A stretch of DNA of 64,000 bases from Paludibacteraceae bacterium. Lineage in GTDB: Bacteria > Bacteroidota > Bacteroidia > Bacteroidales > Paludibacteraceae. A program made the translations under genes and the position numbers. Below are positions 1 to 8,804 of this stretch, one piece after another. Below the pieces are notes generated by a model. That model worked only from the letters and a program-made list of their open reading frames with translations, did no database searches and had not been told where the DNA came from. The stretch spans positions 35,862 to 99,861 of the forward strand of contig CAJOEX010000004.1 of NCBI GenBank assembly GCA_905233415.1, written 5' to 3'. The stretch's first letter is position 1. The number at the start of each line of letters is the position of its first letter.

Positions 1-314
1 ACCGCCTCTTGGATGAACGCCGCACCAAGACCGCATATAATATAATATATAAGGTATCGTTTCGCACCCCACTCCTGCTCCAGAACCGGACCAAACATCA
101 GCACGGCGAACATATTAAAGAACAAGTGTGAAAAACCGCCATGCATAAACATGTAGGTAAGCGGTTGCCACCAGTGAAAATCGGCAGCCGTATAATAATG
201 TAATCCCAAAAGCGTATAGAGTTGGATACCGTAACGCTGCAGAACCGCATCCAAAAGCCATACAATAACATTGGCCATCAATAGGCCCTTCGTAATAACA
301 GGTAAATTTTTCAT
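1..314 (-). CDS. Rhomboid family intramembrane serine protease, N-terminal part
   Basis: The gene runs off the left edge, so only about 104 N-terminal residues are visible, starting MKNLPVITKGLLMANV. The segment has hydrophobic helices and the rhomboid second-helix signature HGGFSHLFFN (His-x3-His-x3-Asn), followed by a Gly-rich helix. Members cleave transmembrane substrates inside the lipid bilayer of the inner membrane. The catalytic GxSG serine and the last His would lie beyond the window and cannot be checked. The ATG at 314 follows a -7 box by exactly 8 nt, so the mRNA is probably almost leaderless. Confidence 0.85.
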   Translation of the reverse strand, partial: MKNLPVITKGLLMANVIVWLLDAVLQRYGIQLYTLLGLHYYTAADFHWWQPLTYMFMHGGFSHLFFNMFAVLMFGPVLEQEWGAKRYLIYYIICGLGAAFIQEA

Positions 315-322
315 ATCGCGTG

Positions 323-330
323 CAAAAGTA
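323..330 (-). promoter_or_regulatory. Bacteroidota -7 promoter box of the rhomboid gene
   Basis: TACTTTTG on the minus strand matches TAnnTTTG. Eight nt separate its last G from the ATG at 314. No well-spaced TTTG -33 box was found. Confidence 0.6.
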
Positions 331-423
331 CTACAATTTTCCGATATTTACCTACAAAAATCATACTTTTTCGCTAAAAAACACAAAAAAAACAGTTTTT
401 TTATACTTTTTTCTTGAAATTTC

Positions 424-454
424 TTTGCAGTTTCAAAAAAAAGCAGTAACTTTG
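424..454 (+). promoter_or_regulatory. Promoter of the HU gene
   Basis: TTTG at 424-427 and TAACTTTG at 447-454 are separated by 19 bp, the spacing expected for the primary Bacteroidota sigma factor. The box sits in the recurring context AAAGCAGTAACTTTGC. The leader to the ATG at 524 is about 65 nt. Confidence 0.8.
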
Positions 455-523
455 CATTCGAAAACCTGCCCAAATGGCATGGAAGTAATTAAACGTTTAA
501 TTATTAACTAAAAACTCTGTAGT

Positions 524-787
524 ATGAATAAAGCTGAACTCGTAGCTGCCATCGCAGCTAAAGCTGAATTGTCAAAAGCTGCTGCAGCAAAGGCCGTTGA
601 TGCTTTCATTGACGCTGCAGCTGAGGCTCTCAAAAAGGGCGAAAATGTACAACTGATTGGTTTCGGAACCTTGGCAGCAAGCAAGAGAGCTGCTCGTAAA
701 GGTATCAACCCCGCAACTAAGGCTATTATCAACATTCCTGAGAAGAAAGTTGTTAAGTTCCGTCCCGGAGCTAAACTTGCTCTCTAA
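524..787 (+). CDS. HU family DNA-binding protein
   Basis: An 87-residue nucleoid protein that bends and compacts DNA as a dimer. It has the HU/IHF fold pattern: N-terminal helices (MNKAELVAAIAAKAELSK), the GFGTL turn at about residues 46-50, a basic beta arm (ASKRAARKGINPATK) and the closing FRPGAKL segment. Length is normal for the family. It is a single-gene transcript with its own strong promoter and a strong terminator directly downstream. The Ala-rich helices make antisense and alternate-frame reading frames here look open; they are not genes. Confidence 0.95.
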   Translation: MNKAELVAAIAAKAELSKAAAAKAVDAFIDAAAEALKKGENVQLIGFGTLAASKRAARKGINPATKAIINIPEKKVVKFRPGAKLAL

Positions 788-806
788 TTGGCAATCACTG
801 TATGCA

Positions 807-838
807 AACGAGTTGCTCGCCATGAGCAACTCGTTTTT
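807..838 (+). terminator. Intrinsic terminator after HU
   Basis: Perfect 11-bp stem, ACGAGTTGCTC at 808-818 and GAGCAACTCGT at 824-834, with a 5-nt loop and a T run to 838. It separates HU from adk. Confidence 0.9.
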
Positions 839-863
839 GTCTCAAAACCAAACTAATTTCACT

Positions 864-1439
864 ATGTTAAACATTATTCTCGGTGGCGCTCCAGGAAGCG
901 GAAAAGGAACATTGTCTGACCTCATCGTAAAAAACTACGGCTTGCAGCATCTCAGTACCGGTGATGTATTGAGGGCGGAAATTGCATCCGGCAGTGAACT
1001 TGGCAGAGAAATTGATGCGCTGATTTCGATGGGAAATCTCGTGCCGGACGGACAGATGATCAAGTTGTTGGAGAATTATTTGGATAATGTCCCTGCAGAT
1101 TGCAAAGGTGTTATCTTTGACGGATTCCCGAGAACTGTAGAGCAGGCACGTGCCTTGACGGTTATGCTTGCCTCAAGGCATATGGATGCGTATATGCTGG
1201 ATCTGTTTGCCACGGAAGATGTCATTATGACACGTCTTATCCGGCGCGGCCAAACCAGTGGTCGGGCAGACGATAACTACGAAACCATCAAAAAGCGTCT
1301 CCGTATTTACAACGACACCACCAAACCTATCAGCGATTATTACGTCAAAATGCACAAATACTTCATGATTAACAGCAACATCAATCCCGAATGTACTTTT
1401 GCGCAGATTGACGTCATCCTGCAACATCTTTATAAATAA
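864..1439 (+). CDS. adk: Adenylate kinase
   Basis: A 191-residue cytoplasmic enzyme converting ATP + AMP to 2 ADP. The P-loop GAPGSGKGT is at residues 8-16, the AMP-binding STGDVLRAE follows at about 31-39, GFPRT at about 85-89 and the arginine-rich LID region [11 protein letters not shown] at about 122-132. The LID is the short, Cys-free type. The frame is open upstream to 657, but that stretch overlaps HU and the HU terminator, so the ATG at 864 is the start. The stop overlaps the obg start by one base (TAATG), indicating an adk-obg-clc operon. Confidence 0.95.
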   Translation: MLNIILGGAPGSGKGTLSDLIVKNYGLQHLSTGDVLRAEIASGSELGREIDALISMGNLVPDGQMIKLLENYLDNVPADCKGVIFDGFPRTVEQARALTVMLASRHMDAYMLDLFATEDVIMTRLIRRGQTSGRADDNYETIKKRLRIYNDTTKPISDYYVKMHKYFMINSNINPECTFAQIDVILQHLYK

Positions 1440-2635
1440 TGCCATCCGGTAATTTCATAGACTACGTCAAGATTTACTGCCGCTCAGGCAAAGGCGGAGC
1501 GGGCTGTATGCATCTTCATCGCGCCAAGTACGTACCCAAAGGCGGTCCGGACGGCGGCGATGGCGGTCGTGGCGGACATATTATTCTGCAAGGCAACCGC
1601 AATCTGTGGACGTTGTTGCATCTGAAATACCAGAAACATATCATGGCAACCGATGGCGGTCGTGGCGGCGATAGCCGCAGTTTCGGTAAAGACGGTGAAG
1701 ACAAGATCATTGAAGTTCCCTGCGGAACTGTCGTCTATGACGGCGACACCGGCGAATGGCTGACCGAAGTCAAGGAACACGGCCAGTGGATTGTGCTGCT
1801 CAAAGGCGGGCGCGGAGGACTCGGAAACTGGCATTTCCGCACGGCGACCAACCAAACTCCGCGGTATGCACAGCCCGGCGAACCGTGTGAGGAGCGCAAT
1901 ATTATTCTCCAACTCAAAGTCCTTGCCGATGTCGGACTGGTTGGCTTCCCGAATGCCGGCAAATCGACCCTTCTGTCCGTTGTTTCGGCGGCAAAGCCTG
2001 AAATTGCAGATTATCCGTTCACGACATTGGTTCCTCAATTAGGCATCGTCAGCTACCGCGACGGACAGTCGTTCTGTATGGCGGATATTCCCGGAATCAT
2101 CGAAGGCGCAAGCGAAGGAAAAGGACTTGGATTGCGCTTTCTGCGGCATATTGAGCGAAATGCGGTACTTTTATTCATGGTACCGGCAACCAGCGAAAAA
2201 ATCGAAAAAGAATACAAAATCCTGCTCTCCGAGCTCGAAAAATACAACCCCCAACTGCTCACCAAAGCACGCATTCTCGCCATTTCCAAGTGCGATACGC
2301 TTGACGAAAAAGAACTGGCAAAACTCCGTAAGAAAGCAGACAAACTCGCCGAAAAACTGGGCATCGAAGTTAAACTGATTTCCAGCATCAGCGGCTTGGG
2401 TATCAATGAGTTGAAGGACGCTCTTTGGACGGAACTCAACAAAGAGCAGAATCAGGTCATCGAAATTTCACATGCTCCTATTGAAATCGCTACCGATTAC
2501 GGCAACGAGACGGCAACGACACGGCAACGAGACGGCAACGAAAGCGGAGAGGACTCTGAGACAATCTATCTTAACGAAGTAGAGGAAGAGTGGGACCTGT
2601 CCAAATATCGTGGAATAGGTTGGGATGAACAGTAA
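1439..2635 (+). CDS. obg: Obg family GTPase
   Basis: A 398-residue GTPase involved in 50S ribosome maturation and stress control. It has the Gly-rich Obg fold (many GGxGG repeats, residues 1-155), a G1 motif GFPNAGKS at about 168-175, DIPG (G3) at about 216-219, and SKCD at the G4 position where many GTPases carry NKxD. The C-terminal tail after about residue 350 is acidic and low in complexity; residues about 354-368 are encoded by an 11-bp tandem array. The tail ends with [17 protein letters not shown]. Its 3' end overlaps the clc start by 11 nt. Confidence 0.95.
   Translation: MPSGNFIDYVKIYCRSGKGGAGCMHLHRAKYVPKGGPDGGDGGRGGHIILQGNRNLWTLLHLKYQKHIMATDGGRGGDSRSFGKDGEDKIIEVPCGTVVYDGDTGEWLTEVKEHGQWIVLLKGGRGGLGNWHFRTATNQTPRYAQPGEPCEERNIILQLKVLADVGLVGFPNAGKSTLLSVVSAAKPEIADYPFTTLVPQLGIVSYRDGQSFCMADIPGIIEGASEGKGLGLRFLRHIERNAVLLFMVPATSEKIEKEYKILLSELEKYNPQLLTKARILAISKCDTLDEKELAKLRKKADKLAEKLGIEVKLISSISGLGINELKDALWTELNKEQNQVIEISHAPIEIATDYGNETATTRQRDGNESGEDSETIYLNEVEEEWDLSKYRGIGWDEQ
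2499..2542 (+). repeat. 11-bp tandem array inside obg (4 units)
   Basis: Four consecutive units ACGGCAACGAG/C/G/A at 2499, 2510, 2521 and 2532. 44 nt is not a multiple of three, so each unit is read in a different frame; gain or loss of one unit would shift the obg tail. Confidence 0.9.
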
Positions 2636-4406
2636 TAAACCGGCATATGAGCGGCTTATTGACTGGCGGGAACGCCATATCAGCGAAAAGCAACTGATTC
2701 TCATTCTCAGTTTCTTTGTAGGTGCGCTTTCCGCATTAGCCGCATTTGTACTCAAGTCGTTTATCCACCTCATCCAATATTTTATCGAAACCTATCTTAT
2801 CGCCGGCGAGCACCATTTCTGGTACTTCATTTGCCCGATGATTGGCATTGCGCTGGCGGCTTTATTTGTCTATTACATTGTCCGTGACGATATATCGCAC
2901 GGAATAACCAAAATCCTCTACGCCATTTCACAGCGTAAATCCATCATCAAAGCCCACAATATGTGGACTTCCATCGTTGGTTCCGGTCTGACAATCGGTT
3001 TTGGAGGTTCTGTCGGTGCAGAGGCGCCAATCGTATTGACCGGCGCCGCTATCGGCAGTAATCTCGCCAAACTGTTCCGGCTTGACCAGAAAACCATGAT
3101 GCTTATGATTGGCTGTGGTGCTGCAGGTGCCATTGGCGGCATTTTCGAAGCGCCGATTGCAGGACTTGTCTTTACGCTTGAAGTCCTGATGATGGATTTG
3201 ACGATGGCTTCCGTGGCGCCATTACTCATTTCCTCCGTCACGGCAACTACCATCTCCTATATGTTCAACGGCACAGACCCTATGTTCATGCTCAAAACCA
3301 TCGAACCGTTTGCCATGGCGCGTATTCCGTGGTACATCACACTGGGTATTGTCTGCGGCTTTGCTTCGCTATACTTCACGCGCGGCATGAATTTCCTTGA
3401 ACAATGGTTCAAGAATCACGTCCGCTCTGTCGGTATGAAGATTCTGGTCGGAGGAGTGACACTCGGTATTCTGGTTTATCTCTTTCCGCCCTTGTACGGC
3501 GAAGGATATGACGTAATTGCCGACCTCATCAATGGAGAATCACAAAACGCCCTGCGATATAGTCCATTTGCTTTGCTCGGGTCCACCAACTGGGTTATTC
3601 TCGGCTATTTTATCCTTATTATATTATTTAAGATTGTCGCTTCGGTAGCAACAAACGGCGGAGGAGGAGTCGGCGGAATCTTCGCGCCTTCGCTGTTTAT
3701 GGGCGCATTGGTAGGTTTTGTAACGGCACGAATCTTGAACATGACGGGTATTTTGGTGCCAGAAGCCAATTTTGCACTCATCGGCATGGCGGGTTTGATG
3801 TCCGGCGTGATGCACGCGCCGCTGACCGGCATTTTCCTTATTGCCGAACTGACCGGCGGTTATCATCTTTTCCTGCCCCTGATGATAGTCTCCGTTTCAT
3901 CATTTCTGATTATCAAAATCTTCGAGCAGCACAGCCTCTATGCCATGCGTCTCGCGCAGAAAGGCGAACTGCTTACCCATAATAAGGACCGCTCTATTCT
4001 TACCTTACTCAGGATGGATAATGTCCTCGAAACGGATTTGACCACCGTTCCGCCGGAAATGACGCTGGGCGAACTCGTGAAATGCATTGCTGCCAGCCGC
4101 CGGAACATCTTCCCCGTAGTGGATGGAAAAGGTGTTCTGAAAGGGGTTTTGCTGCTGGACGAAGTGCGTAATATCATGTTCCAACCGCGTTTGTACAACC
4201 GTTTCACCGTCAAGGAACTGATGAATTCGCCGCAGGCGCTCATTTACGACGATATGACAATGGAGAAAGTGATGGAGATTTTCGAGGACACCGGCGCGTG
4301 GAATCTACCCGTTGTTAACCGGCAAAAGAAATATCTCGGATTTGTCAGCAAATCCAAGATATTCGAGTCCTACCGTCACGTACTCGTCCACTTCTCAGAC
4401 GAGTAA
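2625..4406 (+). CDS. ClC family chloride channel or H+/Cl- antiporter with C-terminal CBS domains
   Basis: A 593-residue inner-membrane protein. It carries the ClC selectivity motifs GSVGAEAP (GxEGP-like, with the gating Glu kept and Ala where Gly is usual), at about residues 127-134, and [10 protein letters not shown] at about 345-354. About ten hydrophobic helices fill residues 20-440. A pair of CBS domains occupies residues about 450-590 and may sense nucleotides. The start at 2625 overlaps the obg end by 11 nt, so it is probably translated from the adk-obg message. Whether it is a channel or an exchanger cannot be told by eye. Confidence 0.9.
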   Translation: MNSNKPAYERLIDWRERHISEKQLILILSFFVGALSALAAFVLKSFIHLIQYFIETYLIAGEHHFWYFICPMIGIALAALFVYYIVRDDISHGITKILYAISQRKSIIKAHNMWTSIVGSGLTIGFGGSVGAEAPIVLTGAAIGSNLAKLFRLDQKTMMLMIGCGAAGAIGGIFEAPIAGLVFTLEVLMMDLTMASVAPLLISSVTATTISYMFNGTDPMFMLKTIEPFAMARIPWYITLGIVCGFASLYFTRGMNFLEQWFKNHVRSVGMKILVGGVTLGILVYLFPPLYGEGYDVIADLINGESQNALRYSPFALLGSTNWVILGYFILIILFKIVASVATNGGGGVGGIFAPSLFMGALVGFVTARILNMTGILVPEANFALIGMAGLMSGVMHAPLTGIFLIAELTGGYHLFLPLMIVSVSSFLIIKIFEQHSLYAMRLAQKGELLTHNKDRSILTLLRMDNVLETDLTTVPPEMTLGELVKCIAASRRNIFPVVDGKGVLKGVLLLDEVRNIMFQPRLYNRFTVKELMNSPQALIYDDMTMEKVMEIFEDTGAWNLPVVNRQKKYLGFVSKSKIFESYRHVLVHFSDE

Positions 4407-4562
4407 GTCTTTCTCCATCACCCCTAATTGTTTCTCGCAGAAGTCCAACAGTTCTTTGGCTTCCTGCGCTTTCTTTTTATATACATCCATAGAAAGTGCC
4501 TCCGATTGCTCCAAATCCTTTACAATCGCTTCCACTTTTCCTATTGCCTCATCGTACGTCAT
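4395..4562 (-). CDS. xseB: Exodeoxyribonuclease VII small subunit
   Basis: A 55-residue protein (MTYDEAIGKVEAIVKDLE at the N-terminus, ending GVMEKDLLV) matching the XseB two-helix family: the TYDEAI..LE opening, a central Ser/acidic linker and a second helix with a conserved Ala/Leu pattern. With XseA it forms exonuclease VII, which degrades single-stranded DNA. It is the last gene of the tsaC/sugar-transferase operon, 36 nt after the previous stop. Its 3' end overlaps the clc end by 12 nt, tail to tail. xseA is not adjacent; its absence here is unusual but XseB can be encoded apart from XseA. Confidence 0.85.
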   Translation of the reverse strand: MTYDEAIGKVEAIVKDLEQSEALSMDVYKKKAQEAKELLDFCEKQLGVMEKDLLV

Positions 4563-4570
4563 AAAATGCA

Positions 4571-4600
4571 AAAATCGTAAATGACAAAATGGTAAATATT
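4571..4600. repeat. 15-bp tandem repeat (2 units)
   Basis: AAAATCGTAAATGAC at 4571-4585 and AAAATGGTAAATATT at 4586-4600 differ at few positions. The array runs into the stop codon of the sugar transferase. A related array (reverse orientation) is at 55508-55537. Confidence 0.55.
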
Positions 4601-5837
4601 ATTGCCCTTTTCCGTCAATAAGCACGCCTACCGTGCGAAGCATAATCTTCAAATCCAGCACCAGCGACATATTTTCCGTATAAGTGATGTCATACATCAG
4701 CCGTTGCAGCATTTTCTCCATCGTATCGGTATAGCCGACTTTCACCGGCCCCCAACTGGTCAATCCGGGACGCACTTTGTATAATAAGCAGTAGTAAGGA
4801 GCCCTCTCCATGATTTGCGCCACAAAGAACGGCCGTTCGGGACGCGGGCCGACAATTGACATCTCGCCACGCAAGATATTTACGAACTGCGGCAACTCAT
4901 CCAGACGATACTTACGAAGCACCCGTCCGACACGGGTAATTCGCGCATCATCCGCCTGCGAGAGTTTGGGACCGTCATTTTCCGCCCCTTCGTACATACT
5001 GCGGAATTTCAGAATATTGAACGTCTGACCGCGCAAACCGATACGTTCCTGCTTGTAAATCGCCCGTCCGGGACTGTCCAAGCGCACAACAAGCGCCAAC
5101 AGCAACAGCAGCGGAGACAGCAGTACCAGCATGACCGCCGATGCAACGACATCAAATGTACGCTTGACCACAAGTTCCCAATCCCGCATGTTCGGTTCGC
5201 TGACCACAATAAGCGGGAACTCGTCAATATGAATAATCTGTGCCGCACCGCTGAACACATCAAACAGACGCGGCTCAATCATAATCTCTTTTCCCGTCAG
5301 GAAAAGTTCGTTGATGCGTTGATAAAGGTCATGTTCAGTCATGCCCTCCTCCATCTTGACTATCACACGTTCACGACGGAAGTGCTTCTGCACAAAGAAA
5401 TACAGCAGCACTCGCGGAATCGTTATCAGCACTAACAGGAACAGTGTCAGCACCATCACCGACTTGTAGTAGCGATGTACGTCCACTATCCGGACATCAT
5501 CAATGATGATGAACCAGAATGCGCCAAAAGCGATGATGATTATACTTATCAGCGTGGTCCAAAGCAGTGATGACAGTTTCTGCTTTCCGGGGCGCAGGTA
5601 ATAGCCGCTGAAATAAAACACAAGCAGACAACCAAGCGGAAACATCAATGACGGATGATAGCTGTCCGCCAATGAGAAATCAAATGCCGGAGCAAAGAAT
5701 GCGTCAAGATTGGTCACACGCTCGTCCAGAACCAGCCAACGGAAATACAGAAACGCGAACCACACCAATTCCGCCGCCATTCCGTCTGCTGCAATATACA
5801 GCAACTGTATCAGCCTATGTTCTGTTTGGGGTTTCAC
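4599..5837 (-). CDS. Polyprenyl-phosphate sugar-1-phosphate transferase (bacterial sugar transferase family)
   Basis: A 412-residue initiating glycosyltransferase that loads the first sugar phosphate onto undecaprenyl phosphate for surface polysaccharide synthesis. N-terminal hydrophobic helices (residues 15-150) resemble WcaJ/PssY-type proteins. The catalytic C-terminal half begins KRTFDVVASAVML at about residue 223 and contains KFRSM, RKYRLDELPQ, GEMSIVGPRPERP and VRPGLTSWG, all family hallmarks. The start is GTG at 5837, overlapping the tsaC TAG stop by one base. The substrate sugar is not predictable. Confidence 0.9.
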   Translation of the reverse strand: MKPQTEHRLIQLLYIAADGMAAELVWFAFLYFRWLVLDERVTNLDAFFAPAFDFSLADSYHPSLMFPLGCLLVFYFSGYYLRPGKQKLSSLLWTTLISIIIIAFGAFWFIIIDDVRIVDVHRYYKSVMVLTLFLLVLITIPRVLLYFFVQKHFRRERVIVKMEEGMTEHDLYQRINELFLTGKEIMIEPRLFDVFSGAAQIIHIDEFPLIVVSEPNMRDWELVVKRTFDVVASAVMLVLLSPLLLLLALVVRLDSPGRAIYKQERIGLRGQTFNILKFRSMYEGAENDGPKLSQADDARITRVGRVLRKYRLDELPQFVNILRGEMSIVGPRPERPFFVAQIMERAPYYCLLYKVRPGLTSWGPVKVGYTDTMEKMLQRLMYDITYTENMSLVLDLKIMLRTVGVLIDGKGQ

Positions 5838-6418
5838 TATTGCCTTATTATATTAAAGGTGTTGTCTTTGTTTATCTTGATTATCGCCGAAGGCTGTTGC
5901 GGTGTATTGTCGTTCCGGCGGTAGCGACAGACATAATCCACACCGGTTATTATCTGCTCACTTATCTTCGCATATGTCGGCGCTGCCGGTTCGCCGCTGA
6001 TGTTGGCACTTGTGGAAACCAACGGTTTGCCTAATCCCGCACACAATGCCTTCGAAAACGGTTCGCTCGTTATACGGATGCCGATACTACCATCTTCTGC
6101 AATCAGTTCAGGTGCCACACCACAGGCATTCGGATATATAATCGTCAGCGGTCGTCCTTCGGCGCAGGCTTGCGTCAGGCTTGCCGCAGCGTTAGGCACA
6201 TCCACATAGCGGTTCAATTTTTCTTCAGAATCAAGCAAAACCAACATGGATTTGCTGTCTTCCCTGCGTTTTAGTGCAAAAATCCGGCGTACCGCCTCAC
6301 TATTTGTTGCGTCGCAGCCTATTCCCCATACGGTATCTGTAGGATAAAGAATGATTCCGCCTTTGCGAAGCACCTTTAATGCCGCTTGCAAATCCGATAT
6401 CTCAAAGCCCTTTTCCAT
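5837..6418 (-). CDS. tsaC: L-threonylcarbamoyladenylate synthase (YrdC/Sua5 family)
   Basis: A 193-residue YrdC-domain enzyme that makes threonylcarbamoyl-AMP from Thr, bicarbonate and ATP, the first step of t6A37 tRNA modification. Motifs: GGIILYPTDTVWGIGCDA at about residues 20-37, KRREDSKSM at about 50-58 and STSANISGEP at about 137-146. It lacks the extra Sua5 C-terminal domain, hence the TsaC-length call. It heads a minus-strand operon with the sugar transferase and xseB. Its start lies 8 nt from a -7 box. Confidence 0.92.
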   Translation of the reverse strand: MEKGFEISDLQAALKVLRKGGIILYPTDTVWGIGCDATNSEAVRRIFALKRREDSKSMLVLLDSEEKLNRYVDVPNAAASLTQACAEGRPLTIIYPNACGVAPELIAEDGSIGIRITSEPFSKALCAGLGKPLVSTSANISGEPAAPTYAKISEQIITGVDYVCRYRRNDNTPQQPSAIIKINKDNTFNIIRQ

Positions 6419-6426
6419 TCAGCCTG

Positions 6427-6457
6427 CAAAGGTACAAAAACTTTTTGAAATACACAA
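6427..6457 (-). promoter_or_regulatory. Promoter of the tsaC operon
   Basis: TACCTTTG (complement of 6427-6434) with TTG (complement of 6455-6457) 20 bp upstream. The last G is 8 nt from the ATG, so the transcript should be nearly leaderless. Confidence 0.75.
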
Positions 6458-6533
6458 GAAAAAAAGAAGGATTGTCATCACGACAACCCAATCTTTACTT
6501 AACCTTAAATCTAATACCATGAAAAACACGGTG

Positions 6534-6541
6534 CAAAAGTA
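6534..6541 (-). promoter_or_regulatory. Possible second upstream promoter toward tsaC
   Basis: TACTTTTG on the minus strand, 115 nt upstream of tsaC. No gene starts nearby. The 6419-6768 gap otherwise holds the tsaC and pckA promoters and a pckA leader hairpin. Confidence 0.4.
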
Positions 6542-6664
6542 GTACATTTTTTTGAACCCACCAAATATTTTTACAAAAAAATATGTTATATAGCATGTTT
6601 TTCTGCATTTTGTCACATGGAAATTACAAAAAACGCGTTTTTTTACGTTTTTTTGCGCCCAAAT

Positions 6665-6695
6665 TTTGCAGATTGAAAAAAATGCAGTACCTTTG
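6665..6695 (+). promoter_or_regulatory. pckA: Promoter of pckA
   Basis: TTTG at 6665-6668 and TACCTTTG at 6688-6695, 19 bp apart, in the context ATGCAGTACCTTTG. The ~70-nt leader contains a 6-bp hairpin (GGCATT at 6710-6715 with AATGCC at 6722-6727). Confidence 0.8.
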
Positions 6696-6768
6696 TAGTC
6701 GCTAAAGTAGGCATTGAAAAAAATGCCGCTCTAAATCCTGAATTTTAAATTCTAAATTAATTGATATT

Positions 6769-8517
6769 ATGGCTGCAAAAAAACTTGATTTAACTCAGTA
6801 CGGTATTACCGGAACGACTGAAATCGTGTACAATCCTTCCTATGAAGAACTCTTCAAGGAGGAAATGAAGCCTGAACTCGAAGGCTTTGACAAAGGCCAA
6901 CTCACAGAGCTTGGCGCAGTTAACGTAATGACAGGTGTTTACACCGGCCGTTCGCCTAAGGACAAATTCATCGTACTTGACGAAAACTCCAAAGACACCG
7001 TTTGGTGGACTTCTGACGAGTACAAAAACGACAACAAAAAATGCTCCGAGGAGTCTTGGGCAAAGCTCAAAGAAATCGCACAGAAAGAGTTGAGCAACAA
7101 GAAACTGTATGTAGTTGACTGCTTCTGCGGTGCCAACAAGGACACCCGCATGGCTGTGCGTTTCATCATGGAGGTAGCTTGGCAGGCCCACTTTATCCGC
7201 AACATGTTCATCAAGCCCACGGACGAAGAACTCAAAAACTTCAAGCCCGATTTCGTTGTTTACAACGCTTCGAAGGCAAAAGTTGAGAACTTCAAAGAAC
7301 TCGGTCTGAACTCCGAAACGGCTGTTGTGTTCAACATCACTTCCCGCGAACAGGTTATCATCAACACTTGGTACGGCGGCGAAATGAAGAAAGGTATGTT
7401 CTCCATGATGAACTACTACCTGCCGCTGAAGGGGATTGCTGCTATGCACTGCTCCGCCAACACCGACATGGAAGGCAAGAACACCGCTATTTTCTTCGGT
7501 CTGTCAGGAACAGGTAAGACCACCCTTTCCACCGACCCGAAACGTCTGCTTATCGGCGATGACGAGCACGGCTGGGATGACAACGGCGTATTCAACTTCG
7601 AAGGCGGTTGCTATGCCAAGGTTATCAAGCTTGACAAGGAGTCCGAACCCGACATTTATAATGCTATCCGCCGCGACGCTCTCTTGGAGAACGTAACCGT
7701 GGACAAGGACGGCAAGATTGACTTCGACGACAAGTCCGTGACCGAGAACACCCGCGTTTCCTACCCGATTAACCATATCGAGAAGATTGTGAAACCCATT
7801 TCTGCAGGTCCCGCAGCAAAGAACGTTATCTTCCTGAGTGCGGATGCATTCGGCGTACTGCCTCCGGTTTCCATTCTGACTCCCGAACAGACGAAGTACT
7901 ACTTCTTGAGCGGCTTTACCGCCAAATTGGCAGGTACAGAGCGCGGCATCACAGAGCCGACTCCGACCTTCTCCGCTTGCTTCGGACAGGCATTCCTGGA
8001 GCTCCACCCGACCAAATACGCTGAGGAACTGGTTAAACGCATGGAGCAATCCGGCGCAAAGGCATATCTCGTAAATACCGGTTGGAACGGCACAGGCAAA
8101 CGTATTTCGATTCGCGACACCCGCGGTATCATTGACGCTATTCTTGACGGTTCAATCCTGAAAGCCGAAACCAAGAATATTCCGTTCTTCAACCTTGAGG
8201 TTCCGACCGCTCTACCGGGCGTTGACCCGAAGATTCTTGACCCGCGTGACACCTACAAAGATGCCGCTGAGTGGGAAGAGAAAGCACGTGACCTCGCTGC
8301 CCGCTTCATTAAGAACTTCGTGAAATATGAAGGCAATGCTGCCGGTAAAGCGCTTGTTCCTGCCGGTCCGCAACTGCCCGCAGAGAAGAAAGCTGAGCCG
8401 AAGCCCGAAGTAAAACCCGAAGCTCCGAAGGCTGAACCGAAACCGGCTCCCGAAGCTCCGAAAGCTGAGCCCGCCAAGAAAGTTTGCTGGCTCAAACGTC
8501 TCTTCGGCTGCAAATAA
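6769..8517 (+). CDS. pckA: Phosphoenolpyruvate carboxykinase (ATP) with C-terminal extension
   Basis: A 582-residue cytoplasmic enzyme interconverting oxaloacetate + ATP and PEP + CO2 + ADP; in fermentative Bacteroidales it usually works in the PEP-carboxylating direction toward succinate. Motifs: [12 protein letters not shown] near residue 56, the kinase-1a P-loop [11 protein letters not shown] near 244, and [11 protein letters not shown] just after. The catalytic enzyme ends near residue 536, the usual length. The last ~46 residues form a Lys/Pro/Glu/Ala repeat ([20 protein letters not shown]) closed by [13 protein letters not shown], which is not part of the standard fold. It has its own promoter and terminator. 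Confidence 0.95.
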   Translation: MAAKKLDLTQYGITGTTEIVYNPSYEELFKEEMKPELEGFDKGQLTELGAVNVMTGVYTGRSPKDKFIVLDENSKDTVWWTSDEYKNDNKKCSEESWAKLKEIAQKELSNKKLYVVDCFCGANKDTRMAVRFIMEVAWQAHFIRNMFIKPTDEELKNFKPDFVVYNASKAKVENFKELGLNSETAVVFNITSREQVIINTWYGGEMKKGMFSMMNYYLPLKGIAAMHCSANTDMEGKNTAIFFGLSGTGKTTLSTDPKRLLIGDDEHGWDDNGVFNFEGGCYAKVIKLDKESEPDIYNAIRRDALLENVTVDKDGKIDFDDKSVTENTRVSYPINHIEKIVKPISAGPAAKNVIFLSADAFGVLPPVSILTPEQTKYYFLSGFTAKLAGTERGITEPTPTFSACFGQAFLELHPTKYAEELVKRMEQSGAKAYLVNTGWNGTGKRISIRDTRGIIDAILDGSILKAETKNIPFFNLEVPTALPGVDPKILDPRDTYKDAAEWEEKARDLAARFIKNFVKYEGNAAGKALVPAGPQLPAEKKAEPKPEVKPEAPKAEPKPAPEAPKAEPAKKVCWLKRLFGCK

Positions 8518-8532
8518 GCCTTAGACATAATC

Positions 8533-8582
8533 AAAAAAAATCGCACGCGTGCAAATAATGTTGCATTTGTGCGATTTTTTTT
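8533..8582 (+). terminator. pckA: Intrinsic terminator after pckA
   Basis: AAAAAAAATCGCAC (8533-8546) pairs with GTGCGATTTTTTTT (8569-8582), with an inner TGCAA/TTGCA stem. The flanking A and T runs could make it work in both directions. Confidence 0.9.
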
Positions 8583-8593
8583 CTTTTCAAACA

Positions 8594-8625
8594 TTTGCAC
8601 AACTCAAAATATTGTTGTAATTTTG
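8594..8625 (+). promoter_or_regulatory. Promoter with no clear gene behind it
   Basis: TTTG at 8594-8597 and TAATTTTG at 8618-8625, 20 bp apart. It points toward a 36-codon ORF and then runs antisense into the DUF2461 gene. Confidence 0.6.
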
Positions 8626-8667
8626 CAGCGCATTAAATAATAATAAGGACTTTTGTTATGAACGATT

Positions 8668-8778
8668 ATGTTGGTTCTGACGACTAAAGAAGCAGAGGAA
8701 CTGCGTTCAAGATGCCAAATTGGCACCATGAACAAAATCGCAATATTATGCGGGCATTTGTCGAATTACGACGCTTGA
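8668..8778 (+). CDS. Small ORF of 36 residues, possible gene remnant
   Basis: An ATG-started frame (MLVLTTKEAEELRSRC..., ending GHLSNYDA) about 40 nt downstream of a good promoter. I do not recognise it. It has no signal peptide or membrane segment, and no terminator follows. An overlapping 9-codon ORF starts at 8658. It may be the stub of a decayed gene, a small protein, or chance. Confidence 0.25.
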   Translation: MLVLTTKEAEELRSRCQIGTMNKIAILCGHLSNYDA

Positions 8779-8804
8779 CGCAAATGGCCAATGCTACTTG
8801 CCTT

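Noticed and set aside
657..863. Upstream extension of the adk reading frame
   Set aside because: It overlaps HU in another frame and crosses the HU terminator; the family N-terminus begins exactly at the ATG at 864.
1484..2038. Long open frame of 184 codons antisense to obg
   Set aside because: A shadow of the Gly-rich Obg fold, whose GGC/GGT codons leave the opposite strand open; no recognisable protein and no promoter.
6419..6616. 65-codon minus-strand ORF between tsaC and pckA
   Set aside because: It contains the tsaC promoter and A/T-rich leader DNA; composition is non-coding.
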